Assembly (NCBI GenBank): GCA_026415355.1
Contig: JAOAHF010000002.1
Span: 62,001-126,000, forward strand
From: Brevinematales bacterium
GTDB taxonomy: Bacteria; Spirochaetota; Brevinematia; DTOW01
DNA length: 64,000 nt
Direction: 5' to 3'
Shown: in pieces, positions 35,499-45,083 of the stretch
Layout: every line of letters begins with the position of its first letter
How positions within the stretch are numbered: position 1 is the stretch's first letter
Notes under the pieces: generated by a model
The model's input: only the letters and a program-made list of their open reading frames with translations
Database searches by the model: none
Told to the model about the DNA's origin: nothing
Program-made: the position numbers and the translations under genes

Positions 35499-37190
35499 CT
35501 AATTCTTGATGAAATCTAGTATCTTCAAAAAAACATCACCTGACAAAAACATTTCAACAGTTGATAGATTAAACTTCTCTACTATGGATGGAACTACGTT
35601 AGTAATAACTCTTACATTGTATTCAAAGTTATCATTGTACATAACCAAAATCTTCTGATCGTAGTTAATTCTACGGCCTTCTTTCAAAATAGACTTCCAA
35701 AACTGGTTTAACCCTAAAAAATAGGATATAGGCTGTATGAATGAGAAGACCAGAAAAGGCGACCATTGAATCTTATAAATAATATCTCTAACTTTCTCTT
35801 CTTCCAAGTGAGAAAACTTCAAGTTTATATTTGCACCAACATAATCAATAAATACTTTAATATTAACTTTGTCTCCAAACTCTTTACTGAAAGGTGTTTT
35901 TGAATAAGGACTAATGTAAGCTAAGTTTAGAAGAACTGATACTTTAACTCCTTCAGAAACATTATTAAAATCGTATTTGCCACGTGAAATAAGAGAATTA
36001 TAAAGCTTTATATTAGATTCCAAATCCATCAACGTTTTACTTTCCAAAATTGATGGATTAATTGCCAGGATCTTCAGGATTTTTTTCAAAGGCATACGAT
36101 TAAAGCAATAAAAAAGAAGGTCAAACCCATCACCCCAAGTTATAATAATTACATTTCTGCTAGGTAAAATATTCAGTACACTTTCGAGAGACTTACTCAC
36201 ACCTTGCAATGTAATATCCTTAATCAAATCATAATAGACTTCATACTTGTAAAAAGGAAAACTATATACTTCACTATAAAAAACCCACACATCAACATTA
36301 TACTCTCTTAATCTATCAATCATAGGTTTAAACCAAGAAGGACCAACATACATTGAAGGAACAACTAGAACAGAAAATTCTGGATACTCCACAGGAAAGT
36401 GATACAATTTTGCCTTCAGACCTTTTACTTCACTTTTCACATGATAAACCCTATAGTCAAGATTGGAATTTCCATAAACACTATCTAAAAACTCTCTAAA
36501 CTGACCCAAAGTAGTATGGTTGAATATAATATATCTTGGTAACTTATAATACTTTGATTTACTACCCACAATAGGACTATCATCAACTGTAAAAGAAACT
36601 TTATATGTTTTTGAAGCAAGTTTATACGCAGAACTATCTCCAACACCGAATGGATAAGCAAAAGCAAACACTTCGATACCTACCTTATCTTCTATATATT
36701 TTTTGGAATACACAACTTCTTGGTAGAGTATATCACTCGGTAAATCCTTTAGAAAAAGATGAGAATAACTATGAGAGCCAATTATAAAACCACTAGAAGA
36801 TAAGCCTTTTATCTCATCCCAAGAAAAAAAATCCTTACCCCCAATAACTTTTGGATATATGAAAAATGTTGTCCTCGTATTTTTAGATTTTAGAAATTCA
36901 ATAGTTCTTTGAGGTAACTTCCATCCATCATCAAATGTTATTGAAATAGTGTATTCTGAAGTAGCCATAGTATTCGTAAAGTAATCCAAGCCAACTAGTT
37001 TAAAATTCATTTTATTTGCTTCATGAATTTGAAGCTCTAACATCTCTGGTAAAACAGAGTATATATCTTTCATAGAGTAACCAATCTTATGATAACATAA
37101 CACGATGCTATTAGCATAAGATGAACTAAACGCAAAAACAACCAAACTAACTTTCAAAATAAGATTTATCACAATTAACTCGATTCTCAT
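35499..37190 (-). CDS. Secreted polysaccharide deacetylase fused to a hydrolase-like domain
   Basis: 563 residues with a signal peptide (about 1-27). A NodB domain occupies about 60-250: the catalytic and metal motif TFDDGW is at 85-90 and SHSYSH, with both metal His residues, is at 139-144, so it should remove acetyl groups from a polysaccharide such as peptidoglycan or an exopolysaccharide. From about 275 the chain looks like an alpha/beta-hydrolase core (VLVVPSMYVGPSWFKPM, later NVIIITWGDGFDLLF), where the nucleophile elbow has GDG in place of GxSxG. The second domain call is tentative. A single gene. Confidence 0.8.
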   Translation of the reverse strand: MRIELIVINLILKVSLVVFAFSSSYANSIVLCYHKIGYSMKDIYSVLPEMLELQIHEANKMNFKLVGLDYFTNTMATSEYTISITFDDGWKLPQRTIEFLKSKNTRTTFFIYPKVIGGKDFFSWDEIKGLSSSGFIIGSHSYSHLFLKDLPSDILYQEVVYSKKYIEDKVGIEVFAFAYPFGVGDSSAYKLASKTYKVSFTVDDSPIVGSKSKYYKLPRYIIFNHTTLGQFREFLDSVYGNSNLDYRVYHVKSEVKGLKAKLYHFPVEYPEFSVLVVPSMYVGPSWFKPMIDRLREYNVDVWVFYSEVYSFPFYKYEVYYDLIKDITLQGVSKSLESVLNILPSRNVIIITWGDGFDLLFYCFNRMPLKKILKILAINPSILESKTLMDLESNIKLYNSLISRGKYDFNNVSEGVKVSVLLNLAYISPYSKTPFSKEFGDKVNIKVFIDYVGANINLKFSHLEEEKVRDIIYKIQWSPFLVFSFIQPISYFLGLNQFWKSILKEGRRINYDQKILVMYNDNFEYNVRVITNVVPSIVEKFNLSTVEMFLSGDVFLKILDFIKN

Positions 37191-37382
37191 AAAACCATAC
37201 TACCCATTTTCAACTTTCAGTATAATACTTCGGAAATAGACATGCTAAATTTATTTTTAACACCTTATCTAAAAATCAAAGCGAATTTTTTATTAAAACA
37301 AGTCATACTTACAACTCAGCTTTATTTTTAAAAGACAAATGGTTATATTTAGAATACATAAAAAGTACTTAAGGAGGTGTAT

Positions 37383-40106
37383 ATGAAAAAAATAGTAGCA
37401 TCAATCCTATTTTTGAGTGTCATCAGTTACAATCTTTTCGCCGACTTAGTAAAAGGTAGTGAATTTCTAAATGCCAACATATCTGCAAACGATCAAGCTG
37501 TAGGAGGAAGTAGTTTAGCAAACACAGAAACTTCCTCTTCAATACTCATAAACCCCTCTTCAGGCGCTTACCTAAAGCAATTTTCGATAACAACTTCATT
37601 AGGTGGATTTACTTCAACTGGTACTTATGGAATACTAGGAATATCATACCCTACTCTAATAGGTACATTTTCAGGACAATTACTCTACTATGGATTACCA
37701 TCAGGACCTAATATCTTTGGTGGTACACTAGCATTCTCAAAGGATGTTGCCGATGAACTTGGCATAGGCTTTGGAATTACTGCAACTAGTGGAGTAAGCA
37801 TAGGTATAAACTTAGGTTTCACTTACAAACCTATAAGAGATTTCACCCCAGGTCTTGGATTAAAGGATCTTTCTTGGGGAACTTCCCTTTTGAATCTAGG
37901 ATTACCTGTTATCATATCAAACTATGACCCTTTTCCATCATTACCTACTCTCAAAAGTGGTATTGACTTAATGTTTTTGAGAACCGATCCTGTCAAGTTT
38001 TCAGTTGACGCAGGAGTTACTTTAGGTGCATGGGGACTTAACGCTGAAGTAAACAGCGGACTCAAAATAAATATACTAGATACTATAATAATAAAAGGAG
38101 GTGGACTAGCAGGTAACAACAGACTTGGATGGGGAGTAGGAACAACACTGAGATATGCTATAGAAAGACAATGGGGTATAGAAAGACTTGACATTAGGTT
38201 TCATTATTCATTACTCAACATAGTAAATTCATCCTCAGGAATAAGAGACATAGGACATTGGTTTGGATTTGATTTTGCATTGGGAACTATAGATTCCACT
38301 CCACCCAAAATTGAAATAAACCTAGATACAGCAAAAGAAAACACTCAAAATACAATCAATGTAAACCTATCAAAAAATCTAAAATTCTTAAACTTTGGAA
38401 CAGCAACCGAACAAAAAACAATTTATATCTCTCCCAACTATGATGGTAGAAAAGATAAAGTGAAAATAAATCTAAACATTCAGGAAAGTGGTATTCTAAG
38501 AGAGTGGAAAATAATAATCAAAGACAACAAAGGTAATGTTGTAAAAACAATTGAATCTAAAATCAGAAGAGATTTCTCCTTGGACTTTGAAGAGTTGTTT
38601 AGAAGATTATTCATACCAAAAGAATCTGTAAACGTACCAAACTTTGTACACTGGGATGGAACAGACACAAAAGGTAAAGTTGTACCAGACGGCGAATATA
38701 CATTACAAGTATTTGCTAAGGATATAGAAGGAAATGAATCAGCATCAAAGATATTCAGAGTTATAGTTGACAATACACCACCAATAGGTAGTGTATCAGT
38801 ACCATACCTAATATTTTCACCAAATGGAGATGGAAATAAAGATGATATAACATTTTTTCTAAGAAATCTTACAACAGGAGATGAATGGGAGTGTTGGATA
38901 GAAGATCAAAAAGATAACAAACTAAAAACTTGGAAATTAGGAATCACTCCACAGGATAAGATAGTGTGGACAGGATTAGGAGATAATGGGAAATTATTAC
39001 CAGACGGAAACTACACTTTCTATCTCAAAGGTGAAGACTTAGCAGGAAATATCTTCATAACAAACATAAAAGGTATATTAATATCAACTAAACTCAGAAA
39101 TATCCTTATATCTTCAGATATATACGAAATATCACCAAACAACGATGGAATATTTGACAAAGCAAACATAAATATATTTATCGACGATTTCAACGGCCTT
39201 CAAAAGCTTAATATATATGTCAAAGATCCAAGAACTGGAAAAGTCCTAAGAAGCTGGAACATGGAAGGCGGAAGGTTTATAACAAACATAATATGGGATG
39301 GAACAGATAACACAGGAAACATAGTACAAGATGATGTGTATATAATATATGCTGATGCAGAATATATAGACGGTAATAAACCAGTATCACCTGAAATATC
39401 AGTAAAATTAGATATAACTCCACCTCAAACAAAAATATCTTTTGAGCCATCGATATTTTCACCAGACAATGACGGAGTTGATGATGAGGTCACTTTCAAA
39501 ATAAACGTTTCAGACGATTCCGAGATAGAAAACTGGGTATTTAAAATATGGTATCCTAATGGTAAAAAAGTCTTCAAAGAATTTAAAGGTAGCGGAATTC
39601 CACCAACAGAAATAATATGGGATGGTACAGGAGATAACGGAGATTTAGTTGACAGTGCAGAAGAATATCCCTTAAGTTTCGAAATTTCAGACAAGTTAGG
39701 CAATAAAACATCCGTTAGACCTGCTGTTTTACCAACTGATATACTAATTGAAGTAACACCATATGGATATAAAATAAGAGTACATAGCATTGAATTCGCA
39801 TTTAACAGTGCAGAACTAACTCCCAAAGGAGCTCAAATAGTAAGAAGGGTAGCAGATAAACTCAAAAAATTTGGAGGATATAGAATAAGAGTAGAAGGAC
39901 ACACAGATAACATAGGATCTTATGACTACAACCTAAAACTATCAAAAGCAAGAGCAGAATCAGTCAAAAGAGAACTCGTAAGGAACGGATTGCGAGAAGA
40001 TAGAATAACAACAGAAGGATACTCATTCGATAGACCTATAGCACCAAATGATACAGAAGAAGGTAGAGCAAGAAACAGAAGAGTTGAATTTATACTCATA
40101 AAGTAA
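37383..40106 (+). CDS. Outer-membrane OmpA-family protein with four FlgD/Ig-like repeats
   Basis: 907 residues from ATG 37383, with AAGGAGG at 37371-37377. After a signal peptide, about 25-310 looks like a porin-type barrel similar to spirochaetal UPF0164 proteins. Four repeats follow at about 330-800, each starting with a Ca2+-loop-like motif (SPNYDGRKD, SPNGDGNKDD, SPNNDGIFD, SPDNDGVDDE) and ending with a W-(D/T)-G turn (HWDGTDTKG, VWTGLGDNG, IWDGTDNTG, IWDGTGDNG). The last 110 residues are an OmpA peptidoglycan-binding domain (VEGHTDNIGSYDYNLKLSKAR, GRARNRRVEF). It should link the outer membrane to peptidoglycan. A GC-rich hairpin follows. Confidence 0.85.
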   Translation: MKKIVASILFLSVISYNLFADLVKGSEFLNANISANDQAVGGSSLANTETSSSILINPSSGAYLKQFSITTSLGGFTSTGTYGILGISYPTLIGTFSGQLLYYGLPSGPNIFGGTLAFSKDVADELGIGFGITATSGVSIGINLGFTYKPIRDFTPGLGLKDLSWGTSLLNLGLPVIISNYDPFPSLPTLKSGIDLMFLRTDPVKFSVDAGVTLGAWGLNAEVNSGLKINILDTIIIKGGGLAGNNRLGWGVGTTLRYAIERQWGIERLDIRFHYSLLNIVNSSSGIRDIGHWFGFDFALGTIDSTPPKIEINLDTAKENTQNTINVNLSKNLKFLNFGTATEQKTIYISPNYDGRKDKVKINLNIQESGILREWKIIIKDNKGNVVKTIESKIRRDFSLDFEELFRRLFIPKESVNVPNFVHWDGTDTKGKVVPDGEYTLQVFAKDIEGNESASKIFRVIVDNTPPIGSVSVPYLIFSPNGDGNKDDITFFLRNLTTGDEWECWIEDQKDNKLKTWKLGITPQDKIVWTGLGDNGKLLPDGNYTFYLKGEDLAGNIFITNIKGILISTKLRNILISSDIYEISPNNDGIFDKANINIFIDDFNGLQKLNIYVKDPRTGKVLRSWNMEGGRFITNIIWDGTDNTGNIVQDDVYIIYADAEYIDGNKPVSPEISVKLDITPPQTKISFEPSIFSPDNDGVDDEVTFKINVSDDSEIENWVFKIWYPNGKKVFKEFKGSGIPPTEIIWDGTGDNGDLVDSAEEYPLSFEISDKLGNKTSVRPAVLPTDILIEVTPYGYKIRVHSIEFAFNSAELTPKGAQIVRRVADKLKKFGGYRIRVEGHTDNIGSYDYNLKLSKARAESVKRELVRNGLREDRITTEGYSFDRPIAPNDTEEGRARNRRVEFILIK

Positions 40107-40117
40107 GTAATCTTAAA

Positions 40118-40132
40118 AGGGGGATACCCCCT
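40118..40132 (+). terminator. Strong GC hairpin after the OmpA-like gene
   Basis: AGGGGG and CCCCCT form perfect 6-bp arms around ATA, 11 nt after the stop codon. This is very GC-rich for the genome. No U-tract follows, so termination efficiency is uncertain. Confidence 0.5.
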
Positions 40133-40274
40133 CAAGCTTATCAAATCAGCAACCATAAGTACTCTAAACTTACAAAGAATTCCATACCAAAATCGGTTAG
40201 TATCTGTTAAATAACTCAAGAACATCACTACCAAATATGTAATTCGTGGTCTTCATAGTTCTAGAAAAATTCTA

Positions 40275-40303
40275 TTGAATTTAAAAAGTGTTTTTAATAT
40301 TAT
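40275..40303 (+). promoter_or_regulatory. Promoter of the cytochrome oxidase operon
   Basis: TTGAAT (40275-40280) and TATTAT (40298-40303), 17-bp spacer. The ATG at 40311 is 7 nt downstream; no Shine-Dalgarno sequence. Confidence 0.55.
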
Positions 40304-40310
40304 TTATACC

Positions 40311-41093
40311 ATGAAAAACACTATAAAAAATGTAGGATTTCAAATTGAATCTCAAGAACACCTAAGTATATGGCCTTTTATTTCTGCTATTTCGGTATTT
40401 CTAATATTTATTGGTATATTATTTTACTTTGTTTATAACTCTCAATTAGTTGGAACAATAATAATAGGAGCTAGTCTAGCGATAATAGTATTCAGTTCAG
40501 CAGGTTGGACTAGAGAAATATTTTATATAGGCCGAGATGAAAAACTTGGTGCTAGAGGTACAATATGGTTTATATGTGCTGAAACTATAATATTTGGAGT
40601 AATAATAGTATCTTTCATATCTGCTAGAGTACAATACTTTGATCAATGGATATTATCAATACCTAAGTTTAACTACTATTTAGTTGGACTTTTAACACTT
40701 ATATTGTGGACATCTAGTTACACAATATGGAAAGCAAAAAAGTCCCTTGAAAATAATAATCTCAAAGGATACCAGTTAGGCCTTATACTAACCATACTAT
40801 TAGGTAGTACATTTTTAGCTATCCATGCTTACGAATGGACACACTTATGGGAAGAAGGATTCACAATATCATCGAGTATATTCGGAACAATATTTTATTC
40901 ACTAACAGGTATTCATGCATCTCATGTCTTAGTAGGTATTTTGATACAAATAATCCTACTTATAAACTCAAATAAAGCATTAGGATACATTACACCAATA
41001 AAGGCAGGTAGCTTGTATTGGCATTTTGTTGACATTGCTTGGCTTCTAGTAGCATCAACTGCATACCTACTAGGTGGATATGGGAGGTTTTAG
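40311..41093 (+). CDS. Cytochrome c oxidase subunit III
   Basis: 260 residues, seven membrane helices, as in the COX3 family. Conserved pieces are LGARGTIWFICAETIIFG, IHAYEWTHLW, GTIFYSLTGIHASHVLVG and LYWHFVDIAWLL. COX3 is a structural subunit that stabilises the oxidase and its proton uptake. The start is ATG 40311, supported by the promoter spacing; a TTG twelve codons upstream overlaps the -35 box and cannot be used. It is the first gene of a five-gene operon. COX3 first is unusual, since most operons begin with COX2 and COX1. Confidence 0.93.
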   Translation: MKNTIKNVGFQIESQEHLSIWPFISAISVFLIFIGILFYFVYNSQLVGTIIIGASLAIIVFSSAGWTREIFYIGRDEKLGARGTIWFICAETIIFGVIIVSFISARVQYFDQWILSIPKFNYYLVGLLTLILWTSSYTIWKAKKSLENNNLKGYQLGLILTILLGSTFLAIHAYEWTHLWEEGFTISSSIFGTIFYSLTGIHASHVLVGILIQIILLINSNKALGYITPIKAGSLYWHFVDIAWLLVASTAYLLGGYGRF

Positions 41094-41094
41094 A

Positions 41095-41877
41095 ATGAAA
41101 TGGCATTTAGCTATAGTATTGATATTATTCATAGAAAATATTTTATATTCAACACCATCTATGAAACATACTACATCATTCCTAGATCCAAATGTGATGG
41201 TAATAGATGAAAAAAACTATATTGGAAAGATAACAAAAGATTTTAATTTCATAACTGAAGATGGTTCAACAAATTCAATAAAAAATTTTACGAAAGGTAA
41301 ACCAACAATAATACTACCTATCTTTTTTAACTGTACAACAGGATGTCCATTAACATTACACAGTACTTTGAACAGTATACAAAATATAAAAAGAGATTTT
41401 AGTCTTCTAGTTCTATCATTTGATTACAATGATACACTTCAAACCATGAAAGAATTTAAAGAATTACATTCAAGAAATTATAAAGACCCTAGAGTAAAAT
41501 ATGCTATACTAACCAAAGATAGCCTAAATAATTTTACAAATTCAACTGGTTTCAAGTTTTTCTTCTCAGTTAGGGATAATACTTTTGTACATACTCTAGT
41601 CTTGATATTCTTATCACCTGAAGGCAAAATAACCAGATACCTTTTAGGGTCTAATCCCAAAGAAGGTAATATTTCCCTAGCACTCGCAGAAGCAAGCATA
41701 AGTAAGTTTTCTATAAACTCAATAATAGACTTAGCATTCTTAGTATGTTACTCCTATGACATCAAAACGAGACAATACCTAATTAATCCTACCATAATTT
41801 TTGGTAGTATAGGAATTATCCTAGTTGGAATCACTGTCACAATTTCAATAATACTATCTAGGAGGAGAACAGAATGA
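41095..41877 (+). CDS. SCO1/SenC-family copper chaperone
   Basis: 260 residues. SCO proteins insert copper into the CuA site of COX2 or act as thiol reductants for it. After a signal helix the thioredoxin-like domain has the copper-binding CTTGC (CxxxC) near residue 84 and the distal His in TFVHTLVLIF near 162. A C-terminal membrane helix (IIFGSIGIILVGITVTISII) anchors it. ATG 41095 has GGGAGG at 41082-41087. It follows COX3 by 1 nt and overlaps COX2 by 4 nt, so it is part of the oxidase operon. Confidence 0.93.
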   Translation: MKWHLAIVLILFIENILYSTPSMKHTTSFLDPNVMVIDEKNYIGKITKDFNFITEDGSTNSIKNFTKGKPTIILPIFFNCTTGCPLTLHSTLNSIQNIKRDFSLLVLSFDYNDTLQTMKEFKELHSRNYKDPRVKYAILTKDSLNNFTNSTGFKFFFSVRDNTFVHTLVLIFLSPEGKITRYLLGSNPKEGNISLALAEASISKFSINSIIDLAFLVCYSYDIKTRQYLINPTIIFGSIGIILVGITVTISIILSRRRTE

Positions 41878-42572
41878 TATTGGATTTACTTTCAAAAATG
41901 ATTTTCCCTTTTCTAAATACTGCTGAAAACATAGCCCAACCTAGAGCATATTGGGAAAATTCTTACTTAGTTTGGCTTATTACATCAATAATATTCTTTG
42001 TTTCTATATTAGTAATAGGAATATACATAGTTATAAGATACAGGTATATAAAGGGTAAAAACGAGGAAGGAGCTCATATTGAAGGTAACACTACACTTGA
42101 GATAGTTTGGATTGTAATTCCAACTATACTCGCAATATTTCTAGCAACCTACTCATTTGCAAATTTCATGTACCAAAGGACATTACCTGCAGATGGTATT
42201 GAAGTAAAAATAACTGCTTTTATGTGGGGATGGGAAATAGAATACGAAAACGGCAAAACCGTAGTCACATCATTCAATCCAGAAAAACCATTCGAAAAAT
42301 CTGAAGAGGAAAAATTTTATTTACCAGTAGGCAGAAAAATAAGAGTACTTCTTTCTTCAAGAGATGTAGTACACTCATTTTATGTTCAACCAGCAATGAT
42401 AACAGAAGATGTAGTTCCAGGTAGAATAACTTACATGTGGTTTCAGATAAATAAAGAAGGAGAGTATTATGCTTTTTGTCGAGAATACTGTGGTAGTTGG
42501 CATTCCTATATGATTGCTGTACTAAAAGTAGTAAACGAGGAAGAGTTTAATAAATGGCTTTCTCAAAAGTAA
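41874..42572 (+). CDS. Cytochrome c oxidase subunit II (CuA)
   Basis: 232 residues with two N-terminal membrane helices (about 30-55 and 78-100) and a periplasmic cupredoxin domain. All CuA ligands are visible: His in DVVHSFYVQ and the C-R-E-Y-C-G-S-W-H-S-Y-M run near residue 203. The conserved WGWEIEY aromatic region for electron entry is present. No fused cytochrome c domain follows, unlike many caa3 oxidases, so a separate donor is needed; none is in this window. Confidence 0.95.
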   Translation: MILDLLSKMIFPFLNTAENIAQPRAYWENSYLVWLITSIIFFVSILVIGIYIVIRYRYIKGKNEEGAHIEGNTTLEIVWIVIPTILAIFLATYSFANFMYQRTLPADGIEVKITAFMWGWEIEYENGKTVVTSFNPEKPFEKSEEEKFYLPVGRKIRVLLSSRDVVHSFYVQPAMITEDVVPGRITYMWFQINKEGEYYAFCREYCGSWHSYMIAVLKVVNEEEFNKWLSQK

Positions 42573-42587
42573 TGATTGGAGGTATAT

Positions 42588-44270
42588 ATGGAGAATATCA
42601 AAAAAGAAATACTCAGTGAAGAAAAAGATACGAAAAAACATGATGATAAACCTTGGTATTCAGGAAGTCTTAAAGAGTGGATATTTACTACAGATCACAA
42701 GAAGATAGGAATATTATATTTTTTCACATCCTTTGCTTTTTTTCTCATAGCAGGAATAATGGGAATGCTTATAAGGTATGAACTCACAAATCCTGGTATA
42801 CAGTTGCCTAGTATAGCAGGTCAAGAAGGAGCAGATCTTTATAACTTCCTACTTACCGGACATGGTGTATTAATGCTTTTGTGGTGGGCAGTAGCAGTAT
42901 GGACTGGAGCATTCGGTAATTTTCTTGTACCACTTATGATAGGAGCAAAGGATGTAGCATTTCCAAGGTTAAATGCTTTTAGCTATTGGGTATTCCTTGG
43001 AGCAAGTGTCATGGTATTACTTACCATGATACCTGGAAACTGGATAAAGACACTATGGACTGCATATCCACCATTTGCTAATAATCCTAATGCAGGTCCT
43101 GTAGCATTTTATACACTCATTATAAACCTATATGGAATAGCTGCAACTGCAGGATCTGTTAATTTTGTTGCTACAATACTATCTATGAGAGCAAAAGGAA
43201 TGAACCTAAGAAAAGTAAACCTATTTGTACATACTATACTAGGAGCAAATTTAATACAGTTATTTGGTGTTCCAGCATTCTTAGGAGCGGTAAATCTATT
43301 ATTTCTAGACAAGTATATAGGTACAAACTTTTTTAATCCTGAAGTAGGAGGAGATCCATTACTTTATCAAAACATATTCTGGTTTTATTCACATCCAGCA
43401 GTATACGTTATGATATTACCAGCATTTGGAATATATTCTGAAGTCATAGCAACTATGTCAAGAAAACCTATATTTGGATATATTTCAATGGTTATAGCAA
43501 TATATCTTATATCACTAATAGGCTTTACTGTGTGGATTCATCACATGTTTGCAGCAGGAATACCAGATTGGGCAAGAGTTGCATTTTCTTACACTACAAT
43601 ACTAGTAGGTGTACCAACAGGTATAAAGATATTCAACTGGCTTGCAACCATGTACAAGGGATCAATAAAACTTACAACACCGATGCTATTCGTCTTAGGT
43701 GGACTTTTCACATTTCTTATAGGAGGACTAACTGGAGTACTACTATCAATGGTTTCAGCTAACCTAGGATTAACTGACTCTATGTTTGTAGTAGGACATT
43801 TCCACTATGTTCTAGGAATGTCAGTTACATTCGCAGCTTTAGCAGGGATAATGTACTGGTTTCCAAAAGTCACAGGTAAAATGTACAATGAAAAACTAGG
43901 TATCTGGTCCTTTACTCTTTCTTTCATCGGAGCAAATATATTTTATTTCTTCCAAACTTTTTCAGGAGTATTAGGTATATCTAGAAGATACGCAGACTAC
44001 CCAAACATACCAGAATGGGTATTAGTAAATCAAATACAAACAGTAGGAGCAGTACTAATTTTCATTGGAATATTACTATTCGTAGTAAACATATTTATAT
44101 CTATTAGAAAAGATCAGAAAGCAACATTAAATCCCTGGCAATCACCATCACTTGAATGGAGTTCTACATACACCCCCGTTACAATAGGGAATTTCAAAAA
44201 AGAAAATATAGAAGTCTCAAAAGACTGGCATCCGTATTCTTTTTATAAAGGATATCATGAACATTTCTAA
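42588..44270 (+). CDS. Cytochrome c oxidase subunit I, A2-type
   Basis: 560 residues, about 12-14 membrane helices. Heme and CuB ligands are present: HGVLMLLWW (low-spin heme), YSHPAVY (CuB His cross-linked to Tyr), WIHHMFAAG (CuB) and GHFHYVLG (both hemes). YSHPAVY replaces GHPEVY; loss of this Glu with a Tyr-Ser pair is the mark of the A2 subclass of heme-copper oxidases. The K-channel Lys in VPTGIKIFNW is kept. ATG 42588 has GGAGG at 42578-42582. No heme A synthase genes (ctaA, ctaB) are adjacent. Confidence 0.95.
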   Translation: MENIKKEILSEEKDTKKHDDKPWYSGSLKEWIFTTDHKKIGILYFFTSFAFFLIAGIMGMLIRYELTNPGIQLPSIAGQEGADLYNFLLTGHGVLMLLWWAVAVWTGAFGNFLVPLMIGAKDVAFPRLNAFSYWVFLGASVMVLLTMIPGNWIKTLWTAYPPFANNPNAGPVAFYTLIINLYGIAATAGSVNFVATILSMRAKGMNLRKVNLFVHTILGANLIQLFGVPAFLGAVNLLFLDKYIGTNFFNPEVGGDPLLYQNIFWFYSHPAVYVMILPAFGIYSEVIATMSRKPIFGYISMVIAIYLISLIGFTVWIHHMFAAGIPDWARVAFSYTTILVGVPTGIKIFNWLATMYKGSIKLTTPMLFVLGGLFTFLIGGLTGVLLSMVSANLGLTDSMFVVGHFHYVLGMSVTFAALAGIMYWFPKVTGKMYNEKLGIWSFTLSFIGANIFYFFQTFSGVLGISRRYADYPNIPEWVLVNQIQTVGAVLIFIGILLFVVNIFISIRKDQKATLNPWQSPSLEWSSTYTPVTIGNFKKENIEVSKDWHPYSFYKGYHEHF

Positions 44271-44289
44271 TAGATTTTAGGAGGTAATT

Positions 44290-44865
44290 ATGAAAAAAAC
44301 ACTATTAATTTTGCTAACCATCTTACTAGTTACATTATCAACAACATCAATATTCGCACATGACAAAGGTAAAATACCAGCTTCTGAAGTTGAAAAAATA
44401 CAAGTATATCCTAGCATTACCAAACTACATCCACCAACAACTCATTTCGCTATAGGATTCCCAATATTCCTTTTACTAGCTGAAATACTATACCTTATAA
44501 CCAAAAGAAAACCAGACATAATAGAGCTTTTCATGGTTATAGTAGCAGTAGGAGGAGTATTATTAGGAACAATAAGTGGATTATACATCTACTATAACAT
44601 GCAAGAACCCGTTATAAAAGAAGCACATGAAGTATTCGAAGCTCATGAAATACTAGGAATAATACTCAGCATAATATACCTTGTAATACTAGGTATAAGA
44701 ATACTATACGAAGTAGTTAAAGATGAAAAAGCAAAAAGTCTAGTTAGGTGGATATATTTGTCTATTCTAGCATTCTCAGTACTATTACTATTATATCAAG
44801 GATGGTTAGGCGGAGTAATGGTATATGAATACGGTATAGGTGTTATATACCAGTACTTAATGTAA
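44290..44865 (+). CDS. DUF2231-family membrane protein of the oxidase operon
   Basis: 191 residues: an N-terminal signal or helix (MKKTLLILLTILLVTLSTTS), then about four membrane helices. The HPPTTHFAIGFPIFLLL motif and later conserved His residues (KEAHEVFEAHEILG) match the DUF2231 family, predicted membrane proteins sometimes found with respiratory genes. The His residues could bind heme or copper, but this is not shown. AGGAGGT precedes ATG 44290, 20 nt after COX1, so it is the last gene of the cox operon. Confidence 0.78.
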   Translation: MKKTLLILLTILLVTLSTTSIFAHDKGKIPASEVEKIQVYPSITKLHPPTTHFAIGFPIFLLLAEILYLITKRKPDIIELFMVIVAVGGVLLGTISGLYIYYNMQEPVIKEAHEVFEAHEILGIILSIIYLVILGIRILYEVVKDEKAKSLVRWIYLSILAFSVLLLLYQGWLGGVMVYEYGIGVIYQYLM

Positions 44866-44931
44866 AGATAGCCTTAACTCTTACTAACATTAAATAACTA
44901 ACAAATAGAAAAAGCTTTGACTTCTGAACAG

Positions 44932-44953
44932 TTATCTTACCAAACTAAGATAA
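44932..44953 (+). terminator. Possible hairpin after the cox operon
   Basis: TTATCTTA and TAAGATAA form perfect 8-bp arms with a 6-nt loop, 66 nt after the last cox gene. No U-tract; low certainty. Confidence 0.3.
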
Positions 44954-45083
44954 TAACTCTAACCATAAAGCTAGTAAAAATCAAGGAATTAAAAATACTC
45001 ATCAAATTCTAGTTTCTTTCAAATTGAGTAGAAACGATTGGATATTTTATAATTATAGCTATAAAACTTATCTGGAGAGAAAA

